A stretch of 44,153 bases of DNA from Promethearchaeota archaeon Loki_b31 (lineage in GTDB: Archaea > Asgardarchaeota > Lokiarchaeia > Sigyniarchaeales > SOKP01), in assembly GCA_005222975.1 (NCBI GenBank), contig NJBI01000028.1:1-44153 (forward strand). Reading direction: 5' to 3'. Below are positions 1 to 8,081 of the stretch, piece by piece (within the stretch, counting starts at the first letter, position 1; each line of letters starts with the position of its first letter). The notes beneath the pieces were generated by a model, which was not told the origin of the DNA, ran no database searches, and worked only from the letters and a program-made list of their open reading frames with translations. The position numbers and the translations under genes are program-made.

Positions 1-233
1 TGAGTGATTTTTATGATATTTTTTGTCTATTAAAAAGGAAGTGATATCCAGATATGTATCTTCATTTGAAGAACTTTTAATAAATTATACTTAATATACC
101 GAATTAAGTGAATTATGTACTAGTTATCGAAGCAATTTTAAATGTAAAAAGCTTTAATTTTTTAAATATAAACTCTATTAATTATTTAAAATATTTGAAG
201 TTAAAATTCTTAAAAAACATTTGAAGTGATTAT

Positions 234-515
234 ATGGGAGAAGAATTTGATGGAAAACGTTGTATTCAATGTGGTGGAGAGACCTTTCGATTAGTTAACG
301 ACGACTGGATGTCGAGGACATTTCGGTTTGTTGAAAAAGGGCAATTAAAGATGTGCGATGGCTGTGGAGCTAAATATTTGGTATGCCAGCAGTGTGGATC
401 ACTTTTTACGAGAGTTCATCCGGCATTAGAAGCATGGGAAGTAAACCAAAAATGTGGTGTGTGTGGATATGAGGATCCTGAAGTAAAAGCATGGGATGGC
501 GTTTCAGCCCGCTAA
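234..515 (+). CDS. small zinc-ribbon protein (93 aa)
   Basis: The protein carries three CxxC pairs and one further pair: CIQC at about residue 10, CDGC near 41, CQQC near 51 and CGVC near 74. This pattern suggests two zinc-binding ribbons. There is no signal peptide or membrane segment, so it is probably cytosolic. The start is an ATG preceded by a weak GAAGTGAT stretch. It stands alone, with over 150 bases of AT-rich DNA on each side, so it is probably its own transcription unit. I cannot assign a function. Small ribbon proteins of this kind are abundant in archaea and often bind nucleic acid or protein, but nothing here decides which. Confidence 0.75.
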   Translation: MGEEFDGKRCIQCGGETFRLVNDDWMSRTFRFVEKGQLKMCDGCGAKYLVCQQCGSLFTRVHPALEAWEVNQKCGVCGYEDPEVKAWDGVSAR

Positions 516-672
516 TTTTTCTTATTTTGTAAAAATTAATATTAATATAAATTCATTGAATAAAATTACATATCTTTCATGATTTTTATTAATTGTAATC
601 AAGAAAATATAAATTTTGAAAAAGTAATTAATAATTGATTGTTAATAATTATGATTTTCTCGTTGATTTAAT

Positions 673-1149
673 ATGAATAATATTAGAATTGAAAATGCTA
701 CACCAGATCAAATTGATTCTTTACAAGCTTTAATGAAATTATTGATTTCAAGATTTGGAGACAAATTTGATCCCAAACGGTTTGATTGGGGCATCCGCAG
801 ACGGCTTTATGATCCTTTACAGAGACATGGTATATTGATAGCGATAGATGAAGATAAAGATAACGAAGTTATTGGGATGATAATCGCGGAGTTGCGAATC
901 GATCCATTTGGTGCTTCTGAGGGGTACATTAAACAAGTATTTCTTAAAGACGGGTACAGGGGGCAAGGCATAGGCGAATTACTTGTTAAAAAAGCTATTG
1001 AACATTTACAGAAGATAAAAGTAGAAAAAATAAAAGTAAATATTAAAGAAAAAGCGAAGGAAGCGGCTAATCTTTACGCAAAGATGCATTTTAAGAAAGT
1101 ATACGAGGTTTTAGAACTAGATCTCTCGAAAGAAAACCTTGAAGATTAA
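673..1149 (+). CDS. GNAT-family N-acetyltransferase
   Basis: The 158-residue length fits a single GNAT domain, which transfers an acetyl group from acetyl-CoA to an amine. The acetyl-CoA-binding motif A is visible as GYRGQGIGELLV at about residues 94-105 (R/QxxGxG/A signature). It is preceded by the beta-4 strand (YIKQVFL) and followed by the usual NLYAKMHFKKV motif B. The substrate cannot be read from the sequence. The gene ends 15 bases before the RFC small-subunit gene on the same strand, so it probably belongs to the clamp-loader transcript. A link with replication is only suggested by position. Confidence 0.85.
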   Translation: MNNIRIENATPDQIDSLQALMKLLISRFGDKFDPKRFDWGIRRRLYDPLQRHGILIAIDEDKDNEVIGMIIAELRIDPFGASEGYIKQVFLKDGYRGQGIGELLVKKAIEHLQKIKVEKIKVNIKEKAKEAANLYAKMHFKKVYEVLELDLSKENLED

Positions 1150-1164
1150 AAGCATAAATATTGA

Positions 1165-2160
1165 ATGAATTGTACCTTGATCGATTTAGAAACTCCTTGG
1201 GTGGAAAAATATAGACCTAATTCGTTTGATGAAATCGTAAGCCAAAATATCGCTATTAATAACTTAAAAGATTTCGTAAAAAGCGGTAATATGCCCCACA
1301 TGATTTTTACTGGTCCTGCGGGCACGGGTAAAACAAGCACAGCATTAATTATTGCTAGAAATGTGATTAAAAAAGAGAATTATTTTGCAAATGTTTTAGA
1401 GTTGAACGCATCAGACACCGTAAGAATGGACTACGTTAGGAGCGCAATTAAAGGCTTTGTAAATCAAAATCTAGTTGTTGGGGATGATACGTTAAAAGTT
1501 ATAATTCTTGACGAAGCGGACAATATACCCAAACAAGTTCAGCAGGCACTCAGGAGAATTATAGAAAAAGCATCAAGTAGCGTGAAATTTATATTAATAT
1601 GTAATTATATCAATAGAATAATCGATCCAATTATTTCAAGGTGTGCAGTATTTAGGTTTGCTAAATTACCTGAGGAGAAAATAATAGAACGATTAAAATT
1701 TATTTCAGAACAAGAAAAATTACAAATTCCCCAAACTCAAGCAAATGAATTTTATAAAGCGTTATTTTTTATCTCAGGAGGCGATTTAAGAAAAGCTATT
1801 AATACTTTACAAATGTCTGTTGCACTTGAGTTGTTAGACAATTTAGATATAAACGAAATTTTAAAGATTTCCGGTTTTTTGGATGATTCAACGTTAGAAA
1901 AGTTAATTAAAACGCTTCAATCTAAAAATTTTGAGGTAGCGAGAAAAAATTTTCTTACAATTGAAAATTTAGACAGTAGAAATTTCCTAAGACAAATAAT
2001 GGGAAGGTTAGGTAGTCTAAATATAGAATCTAGCAATTATCACAAAATAGTTGCATTTATCGGAGATATAGATTATAGAATTAGCCAAGGAGCAGATGTG
2101 AAAATTCAATTACTTGCTTTGATTGGTGAATTGATAAGAAATATCAAAAAAGACACGTAA
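1165..2160 (+). CDS. rfcS: replication factor C small subunit (canonical)
   Basis: This is an AAA+ clamp-loader ATPase that, with RFC-L, opens the PCNA ring and loads it at primer-template junctions. The RFC box WVEKYRP is at 12-18, Walker A GPAGTGKT at 50-57, Walker B ILDEAD at about 114-119, and the arginine-finger motif SRC at 158-160. The C-terminal collar helices follow. At 331 residues it is of normal archaeal length. The ATG has no clear Shine-Dalgarno, and the gene starts 15 bases after the GNAT gene. The next two genes are also clamp-loader subunits, so this is a three-gene RFC operon. All catalytic motifs look intact. Confidence 0.95.
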   Translation: MNCTLIDLETPWVEKYRPNSFDEIVSQNIAINNLKDFVKSGNMPHMIFTGPAGTGKTSTALIIARNVIKKENYFANVLELNASDTVRMDYVRSAIKGFVNQNLVVGDDTLKVIILDEADNIPKQVQQALRRIIEKASSSVKFILICNYINRIIDPIISRCAVFRFAKLPEEKIIERLKFISEQEKLQIPQTQANEFYKALFFISGGDLRKAINTLQMSVALELLDNLDINEILKISGFLDDSTLEKLIKTLQSKNFEVARKNFLTIENLDSRNFLRQIMGRLGSLNIESSNYHKIVAFIGDIDYRISQGADVKIQLLALIGELIRNIKKDT

Positions 2161-2186
2161 TTTTTATAATAAGGGAGGAAAGGGGC

Positions 2187-3233
2187 TTGCTTTCAGAAAT
2201 TCCTATATGGCGCGTTAAGTATTTTCCTAAGAATTTAGAGGATGTATGTGGTAGAGAGAACATTAAAGAAAGATTAAAGGAATATATTAAAAGTAGAAAC
2301 TTTCCACACCTGCTATTCGTAGGAGCCGAATTTATCGGAAAAACAACATTAGCGCGCCTTTTTTCGAGAGAATTCTTGGGGGGTTATTATGATACAAATT
2401 TTAAATTAGTTTACGCAAATGTTCCGTTAACAAGCGAAGAAATGAAACAAGCTCGCTCAAATGCCCATATATCAACTAGTAGGTTAGGAAGTTTGGCAGG
2501 AAAAACAATATCTACTCCCGCATTTATACAAGTTAAAATTAAGCCGTTTGTTCAATTAAAAGTGTTAGGGGATGTTCCGTTTAAAATTCTAATTGTAAAA
2601 GATTTTGATTATTTAGGATCTAATCAACAAGCATTTCGGAGATTAATGGAAATTTATGGCACTAATTGTAGGATGATATTGATTACGACTAAAATTTCAA
2701 AAATAATTGATCCAATAATGAGTCGATGCCAAATATTTTTAGTTTCACCAATTAATTATAGCTCTTTTGAAAGTCTCATACTTGACATTGCTCAAAAAGA
2801 ATCCCTAAAAATTAAACGCGAGGTTATAGAATTTCTTTACAAAACCTCAGGAGGGAAGCTCTCGCGTGCGATAGATTTGTTACAGCTTTGCTCTATAAGT
2901 GGAGATGTTATTGACTTAGACAAATTATACGAAAATTCAATAAATTCTCAAAAGGACATGATAAGGAGCCTTCTATTAATGTGTTTCAAAGGAGACTTTC
3001 CTAAAGCGCGAGAATTATCTCGAAAAATTCAAACAAATTATAAATTTAATTCTCAAGAAATGTTTAAAATTATGCTAACCGAGCTTACAAAAATACCTTT
3101 AAGTAAGTACTCTAGAATTAAATTGATAAATTTAATAGCGGAAACTGACTTTAGAGCGATTGATGGAAGAGATGTCGATATTCAAGTTTCAAATTTACTA
3201 GCAAAAATCTGTTATTTTTCAGAATTTATTTAG
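2187..3233 (+). CDS. second, divergent RFC small subunit with degenerate Walker B
   Basis: The 348-residue protein aligns by eye with RFC small subunits. It has a divergent RFC box (WRVKYFPKNLEDVCG), a minimal Walker A GAEFIGKT (46-53) and a conserved SRC motif (179-181). The position where Walker B should read DEAD instead reads VKDFDYL (about 137-143), so the catalytic glutamate is missing. A roughly 40-residue lysine/serine-rich stretch (about 87-125) interrupts the core. I infer an ATP-binding but poorly hydrolysing or purely structural subunit that still offers an arginine finger to its neighbour. The TTG start is chosen because GGAGG lies 8 bases upstream. It sits between canonical rfcS and rfcL. 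Confidence 0.85.
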   Translation: MLSEIPIWRVKYFPKNLEDVCGRENIKERLKEYIKSRNFPHLLFVGAEFIGKTTLARLFSREFLGGYYDTNFKLVYANVPLTSEEMKQARSNAHISTSRLGSLAGKTISTPAFIQVKIKPFVQLKVLGDVPFKILIVKDFDYLGSNQQAFRRLMEIYGTNCRMILITTKISKIIDPIMSRCQIFLVSPINYSSFESLILDIAQKESLKIKREVIEFLYKTSGGKLSRAIDLLQLCSISGDVIDLDKLYENSINSQKDMIRSLLLMCFKGDFPKARELSRKIQTNYKFNSQEMFKIMLTELTKIPLSKYSRIKLINLIAETDFRAIDGRDVDIQVSNLLAKICYFSEFI

Positions 3234-3242
3234 GTGGGTTAT

Positions 3243-4604
3243 ATGGCAATAACTACTAATTCAAATATTACATGGGTGGAAAAATACAGGCCAAAGTCAA
3301 TTAAGGAGATGGCACCACCTACTGCTAAAGTTGATGGCCACAAAGTTGATTTGACGGAAGAATTACACCGTTTTGTAGTAGACTTTTTTAAAGAAAAAAG
3401 AAAAATTAACGAATCAAATAAAAAAATTCGAGCATATAATCGAACTCACGAAGAAAAAGATCATAAAGAAGAGCTAAAATTAGCCTCTGACAAAGCAGCA
3501 GCCTTACTTGAGGGGCCTCCAGGAGTGGGGAAAACTACCATAGCATATGCTTTAGCAAATGATCTGAATATGGAGGTTGTGGAGACTAATGCCTCAGATA
3601 CTCGAACTAAAAGTGATTTAGAAGCCAAATTAAGCGAAACTACAAAATCTCGAGGGATTATGGATTTTATAGTCGAAAGTAAAAAGAAATTGATTTTAAT
3701 AGATGAAATTGACGGAATTTACGGAGTTACTGATAGAGGGGCAGTCCCAACGATATTAAAACTTATAGAAGATACGCAATTTCCTATTATTATGTGTTCT
3801 AATGAATACAAACAAAACCTTCAGTCATTATACAAGAAGGTAAGAAAATTTGAAATATATCCATTATCTAACGAAGAAGTGTCGAAAATCGCGAGAAAAA
3901 TAATTAAAAAAGAAAAGGTTTCAAACTTGAGCGAAAAAGATTTAAGCTTAATTGTTGAAAAAAATCACGGAGATTTGCGCGGAGTTATTAACGATTTGCA
4001 AGGTATAAGTCAAGGCTCTTTAGATAGGAACGCTAAAGAGTTGATTTTGAAGCTAAATAGGGATAGTACAGAAGAGATTTTTGCTTTAATTAGAGATTTA
4101 TTTCAAAAAACTAACACATTAATTGAAGCTCGAAGTTTAACGGATAAATCAGATGTAGATTATAATTTATTATATAAATGGGTAAACGAAAGCCTTCCTA
4201 CATTTATCAGAATTAACAAGGAAATCGCTCAGGCTTTAGAAAACCTATCTTTAGCAGACGAAATCTTTGGTAGAATCCGTAAAAACCAGTATTGGTCGTT
4301 ACTACCTTACTTTTACGATCTTTTTGCTGGGGGCGTTGTTTTATCAAGAAAGCGGAGAAGGGCGGATGAGGGTTTTCGTAGAATAATGTTTCCAAGGTTC
4401 ACATCTACTGGCTTTTTTTCTTTATCAGCAAATGAAAAGTTATTAGTGGAAAAAATTCAAAAGAAGTACAAAATCTCAGATATCGAAGCAGTTCAAGATT
4501 TTATCCCATTCTTAAAAATATTATGTAATTCTTCAAGGAAACAGCTGAGAGACGTAGGTGAATGGTTTGAATTGGACGCTAAAGAAAAAAAGTTTTTGAA
4601 ATAG
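3243..4604 (+). CDS. rfcL: replication factor C large subunit
   Basis: This is the large clamp-loader subunit. It has the RFC box WVEKYRPKS near residue 11, Walker A GPPGVGKT at about 91-98, Walker B LIDEID at about 152-157 and sensor-1 SNE near 183. It lacks SRC, as RFC-L/RFC1 proteins do. I start it at the ATG at 3243 because AGGTGGG lies just upstream; an in-frame GTG at 3234 abuts the previous stop. Two oddities stand out. A charged insertion of about 30 residues separates the RFC box from Walker A. The C-terminus ends in a lysine-rich run, and I see no PCNA-interacting QxxLxxFF box. The final ~200 residues are the collar region. Confidence 0.93.
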   Translation: MAITTNSNITWVEKYRPKSIKEMAPPTAKVDGHKVDLTEELHRFVVDFFKEKRKINESNKKIRAYNRTHEEKDHKEELKLASDKAAALLEGPPGVGKTTIAYALANDLNMEVVETNASDTRTKSDLEAKLSETTKSRGIMDFIVESKKKLILIDEIDGIYGVTDRGAVPTILKLIEDTQFPIIMCSNEYKQNLQSLYKKVRKFEIYPLSNEEVSKIARKIIKKEKVSNLSEKDLSLIVEKNHGDLRGVINDLQGISQGSLDRNAKELILKLNRDSTEEIFALIRDLFQKTNTLIEARSLTDKSDVDYNLLYKWVNESLPTFIRINKEIAQALENLSLADEIFGRIRKNQYWSLLPYFYDLFAGGVVLSRKRRRADEGFRRIMFPRFTSTGFFSLSANEKLLVEKIQKKYKISDIEAVQDFIPFLKILCNSSRKQLRDVGEWFELDAKEKKFLK

Positions 4605-4626
4605 AATAATCTTGGAATAAGAATTA

Positions 4627-4646
4627 TCTACTCTTTTTTGGGTAGA
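4627..4646 (+). terminator. hairpin after the RFC operon
   Basis: A seven-base-pair stem (TCTACTC / GGGTAGA, one G-T pair) encloses a loop of six T residues, about 23 bases after the rfcL stop codon. It may end or stabilise the RFC transcript. Archaeal termination mainly uses T-runs, so the hairpin role is inferred. Confidence 0.35.
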
Positions 4647-4869
4647 GAAAAAATTCATTTAAACAGATGTTAGAGATAATATATAGCAAATATGGAAGTT
4701 TAAATCCATTTTCGGAAATCTATTAAAATATTTCTTAATAATAACTAAAAAGGGTTAATCTAATTTTTAATTTAATCCATAAATTTAGCGAATAAATCAT
4801 TAAATAACTCTTTTAAATATAAGTAAATTTCAATTCATAACAAATAATATTTTAATAAATTGAATTAAA

Positions 4870-5547
4870 ATGGTTGACAAAACAGAAGAACAAATATCTG
4901 AAGAAAAAGAAACTTCTATGTCAAAATCTTCTCAGCTTGTTTTACAAATATCTGGAGCTGCCCTTTTTGGAGCCCTTTCTTTAGTAGTTTCTGCATTTAC
5001 AACAGAAATTATCCCAAGGGTTCCTGGATGGGGGATTGCTATTATAGATCCCATATCAATAATATGGATAATATGTTTTCTCGTATTTGGAACTAAATCG
5101 GGAATACTTTGCTGTGTAATTGGGACACTCGGTTTAATGCCATTCGATACATCTTTCCCAATAATAGGCCCTTTAATGAAATTTTCAGCGACATTTACTC
5201 TTATCATAGTTCCCATTATGGCTTTAAAACTATATAGAAATGAGGAAGGAATTAGAAACAGCCAAAAAATTAAAAAACCGAGAAATTATGTTGTTTTTGG
5301 TCTATTTGGAGTGATTTTAAGAATATTTATAATGATGCTTTTAAATTATTTACTGTTTATAACAATATTGGCAGATTGGCTAGCGGGTGCGAGTTTGGGA
5401 TTTATAGGGCTCCCTGGCATTTCAGGTTGGACAGCAATTATTATTGGAGTAATTATTATTAATGCTTTTACAAGTATATGGGATTTACTTGTCCCTTATG
5501 TGTTCGTGTTTGGTTTAAAAATCGATAAGATTTTCTCAATTTGGTAA
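4870..5547 (+). CDS. ECF-transporter S-component-like membrane protein
   Basis: The 225-residue protein has a polar N-terminus of about 22 residues, then six to seven hydrophobic segments (roughly 25-47, 55-75, 78-95, 100-118, 140-170, 175-195, 203-222). The alternating glycine-rich helices and the GPLMKFSATFTLIIVP stretch resemble substrate-binding S components of energy-coupling-factor vitamin transporters. No A or T component is adjacent, which would fit a group II system sharing an energising module encoded elsewhere. The ligand cannot be deduced, and another small multi-pass transporter family is possible. It is transcribed alone from an AT-rich upstream region. Confidence 0.5.
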   Translation: MVDKTEEQISEEKETSMSKSSQLVLQISGAALFGALSLVVSAFTTEIIPRVPGWGIAIIDPISIIWIICFLVFGTKSGILCCVIGTLGLMPFDTSFPIIGPLMKFSATFTLIIVPIMALKLYRNEEGIRNSQKIKKPRNYVVFGLFGVILRIFIMMLLNYLLFITILADWLAGASLGFIGLPGISGWTAIIIGVIIINAFTSIWDLLVPYVFVFGLKIDKIFSIW

Positions 5548-5672
5548 TTCTTTTTTTATTTCTTTTCTCTTTTTTTGAGATTTTCACAATTCTGAGAATC
5601 TTTAATGGTTGTTAAATAATAAAAATAGAAACAAGTTTTAATTTTAAATTGTATTCTAATAAGGCGATAATA

Positions 5673-6470
5673 ATGGTTCAAAAAGATTTCGAGCATGTAA
5701 TATTTAAAATCGAGGATAATATCGGAGTAATTACTTTAAATCGCCCAAAACGACTAAACGCTTTAAATTATCCCCTATTAATGGAAATCATTGATATTTT
5801 AGAATTAAATTCTAAAAACAAAATAATCCGTGTTTTTGTTATTGAAGGTAATGAGCAATCCTTCAGCTCCGGTGACGATTTAAAGAGTATGGGTCCTGAT
5901 GGTCCAAGGTTTAAGCCATTAGCTGACGGGTCAAAACTTCCACATCAGAGAGTTATTCGATTAATAAGAGAAATTCAAAAACCATTTATAGCGTTATTAC
6001 AAGGATATTGTCTAGGCGCTGGACTCGAATTAGCACTCGCTTGTGACTTTCGTTTAGCGGCAGATAATCTGAAGATCGGAGATCATCGCGTTAATCGGGC
6101 TCACTGCGTTATGAGCGGGGCAAGTTGGCTTCTTCCGAGAATAGTAGGGTTCGCACGAGCAACAGATATACTCTTAACGGGGCGTCAACTTGATGCTAAG
6201 GAAGCATTAACGATTGGTTTAGTAAATAAAGTCTTTTCATTATCAGAATTTAGTAAGGAATCTAAGGAATTTATTCAATCCATAGCCAAACTACCCACTA
6301 GATGCTTAGGTTATAACAAGACTATGCTTAATTATTCTCAATATAACGAGTTATTTCCCTCGTTAAAACACGAATTTAAATTATATTGTAAAAACATCGC
6401 AACATACGATTTTGGAGAAGGAATGAAATCATTTCAGGAAAAGCGAGAACCAAAATTTAAAGGGAAATGA
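5673..6470 (+). CDS. enoyl-CoA hydratase/isomerase-family protein with altered catalytic site
   Basis: This is a crotonase-fold protein of about 265 residues. The N-terminal strand GVITLNRPKRLNALN, the oxyanion-hole segment FSSGDDLKSMG and the second oxyanion segment LLQGYCLGAGLELALACD are all clear. The C-terminal EGMKSFQEKREPKFKGK is typical of the family. Of the two catalytic glutamates of classical hydratases, the one in GAGLELA is kept. The one in the PE motif 20 residues later is replaced by arginine (GDHRV). Simple hydration is therefore doubtful; isomerase, thioesterase or another crotonase chemistry is possible. The ATG at 5673 is preferred, with AAGG upstream, over an in-frame TTG at 5649. 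Confidence 0.85.
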   Translation: MVQKDFEHVIFKIEDNIGVITLNRPKRLNALNYPLLMEIIDILELNSKNKIIRVFVIEGNEQSFSSGDDLKSMGPDGPRFKPLADGSKLPHQRVIRLIREIQKPFIALLQGYCLGAGLELALACDFRLAADNLKIGDHRVNRAHCVMSGASWLLPRIVGFARATDILLTGRQLDAKEALTIGLVNKVFSLSEFSKESKEFIQSIAKLPTRCLGYNKTMLNYSQYNELFPSLKHEFKLYCKNIATYDFGEGMKSFQEKREPKFKGK

Positions 6471-6533
6471 TTAAATAAATTTTAATATTTTAACTCTTAT
6501 TCTATTAAACATACTTGATTAAATGGGATTATT

Positions 6534-7790
6534 TTGTTATCAGAAGAAATAAAAGAATTCTTATTAAAAGAAGCAACGGATAGATTTTTCAGATATGTTC
6601 AAATATGGACTACATCTGACGAAGATTCCCAATCCAATCCATCATCTAAAAATCAATTTGAATTAGGAAATGTATTAGTTGCTGAATTGAAGGAGCTGAA
6701 TCTAGATAATATAATACACAACGAGTATGGATATGTTTACGCCGATTTACCAGCAAGTAACGGGTTAGAAAAAGTTAAAACAATTGGATTAATAGCCCAT
6801 ATGGATACTTCACAAGCAGTGAGCGGGAAAAACGTTAAACCAGTTGTCCATAAAAATTATGATGGTGGTGCGATAAAATTCGTAAGCAATAAGGAAATTG
6901 AGCTTACAGTTGAAGATTCTCCATTGTTAAAGGAATATATTGGTTTAGATATCATTACTTCAGAAGGTGATACCTTATTAGGTGCAGACGATAAAGCTGG
7001 AATCGCAGAAATTATGGCCGCGTGCGCTGCTTGGAAAAGTTTTCCAGAACTAAAACACGGACCTATTACTGTATGTTTTACGCCAGATGAGGAAATAGGA
7101 AAAGGAACGCTAAAGATTGATAAAAAAAGGTTACCCGAATTCTGTTACACCATGGATGGTTCAGAGATGGGACAATTGGAATTTGAATGTTTTGACGCAT
7201 GGAAAGCGACTATAACTTTTATAGGGCTTAGTGTGCATCCAGGTTACGCTAAAAATCTAATGGTAAACGCAATACATATAGCGTGCCGGTTTCTTAGTGA
7301 AATCCCTGAACATGAATCACCAGAACACACGGAAGACCGAGAAGGATTTTATCATATGGGAGACCTGAGAGGAACAGAAGAAGAAGCTAAAACCAAATTA
7401 ATAATCAGAGATTATGATGAAATAAATAATAAAAAAAGGATGGAATTCCTTCAAAAATTGAAAGAGATCTATGAATTTCGATATCCGGGCTTAAAAATTG
7501 AGCTAAAATTTGAACACCAATACAGGAATATGTTAAAATTTATTGAAAAGGAAATGATAGTCGTTGACTTAGCAAAAGAAGCTATTAAAATGGCAGATAT
7601 AGATATAAAAATTGAAGCTATTAGAGGCGGAACCGATGGTTCTAAACTTAGCGAAATGGGGATTCCGACACCGAATATTTTTTCTGGGGGTCTCTTATTT
7701 CATTCTAGAAAAGAACATATTCCCACTTTAGCGTTACAGAAAGCCGCAGAAGTTATTATTTATTTAGGGCAATTATGGGCTGCTTCTTAA
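6534..7790 (+). CDS. pepT: M20-family metallopeptidase, peptidase T-like
   Basis: The 418-residue length and residue pattern fit tripeptide aminopeptidase (PepT), a cytosolic di-zinc enzyme that removes N-terminal residues from tripeptides. Metal and catalytic residues are visible: IAHMDT (H89, D91), GADDKAG (D152), PDEEIG (E186, E187), TMDGSE (D208) and a late GLLFHSRKEH. The dimerisation insert starts near 215 (FIGLSVHPGYAKN). The start is a TTG, since the nearby ATG at 6523 is out of frame and the N-terminus already matches the family length. It stands alone on the plus strand. Only 25 bases separate its stop from the MFS remnant on the other strand. Confidence 0.88.
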   Translation: MLSEEIKEFLLKEATDRFFRYVQIWTTSDEDSQSNPSSKNQFELGNVLVAELKELNLDNIIHNEYGYVYADLPASNGLEKVKTIGLIAHMDTSQAVSGKNVKPVVHKNYDGGAIKFVSNKEIELTVEDSPLLKEYIGLDIITSEGDTLLGADDKAGIAEIMAACAAWKSFPELKHGPITVCFTPDEEIGKGTLKIDKKRLPEFCYTMDGSEMGQLEFECFDAWKATITFIGLSVHPGYAKNLMVNAIHIACRFLSEIPEHESPEHTEDREGFYHMGDLRGTEEEAKTKLIIRDYDEINNKKRMEFLQKLKEIYEFRYPGLKIELKFEHQYRNMLKFIEKEMIVVDLAKEAIKMADIDIKIEAIRGGTDGSKLSEMGIPTPNIFSGGLLFHSRKEHIPTLALQKAAEVIIYLGQLWAAS

Positions 7791-7815
7791 TTCTATTTAA
7801 AAACTCGACAATTTC

Positions 7816-8005
7816 TTAGGCTTCACTTTTTTTTATGATTTTAGAAAAGTCAGTTATCGTAAAACAAATAATACATACAGCTAATAAAATTGAAATATAA
7901 ATAAACGCCCAAGTATACGAAAACACGCTATATATATATCCAAAAACTAAGGCTTCCACCATACTTATAAATCCGACTGACAAATAATAGTATCCACAAA
8001 ATTTT
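7816..8005 (-). pseudogene. C-terminal remnant of an MFS transporter gene
   Basis: Translating the minus strand gives a run beginning GYYYLSVGFISMVEAL and ending TDFSKIIKKSEA before a stop at 7816-7818. It matches the last ~55 residues of the intact MFS protein encoded at 13282-14532 at about 45 of 54 positions. The DNA is roughly three-quarters identical by eye. No start codon or transporter body is present; a stop lies in frame about 40 bases further upstream. I read it as the leftover 3' end of a second, related MFS gene. It lies in the same orientation as the intact copy 5.3 kb away. Confidence 0.85.
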
Positions 8006-8081
8006 GAAATATGCTCATTATATTCTTTTTATTAATTTTTTGATAATAATATTTAATCTTTTTTAAACATGTTTTATATTC

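Noticed and set aside
89..109. ACTTAAT/ATTAAGT hairpin near the left edge
   Set aside because: A seven-base AT-rich inverted repeat is expected by chance here, and no gene end or promoter is clearly linked to it.
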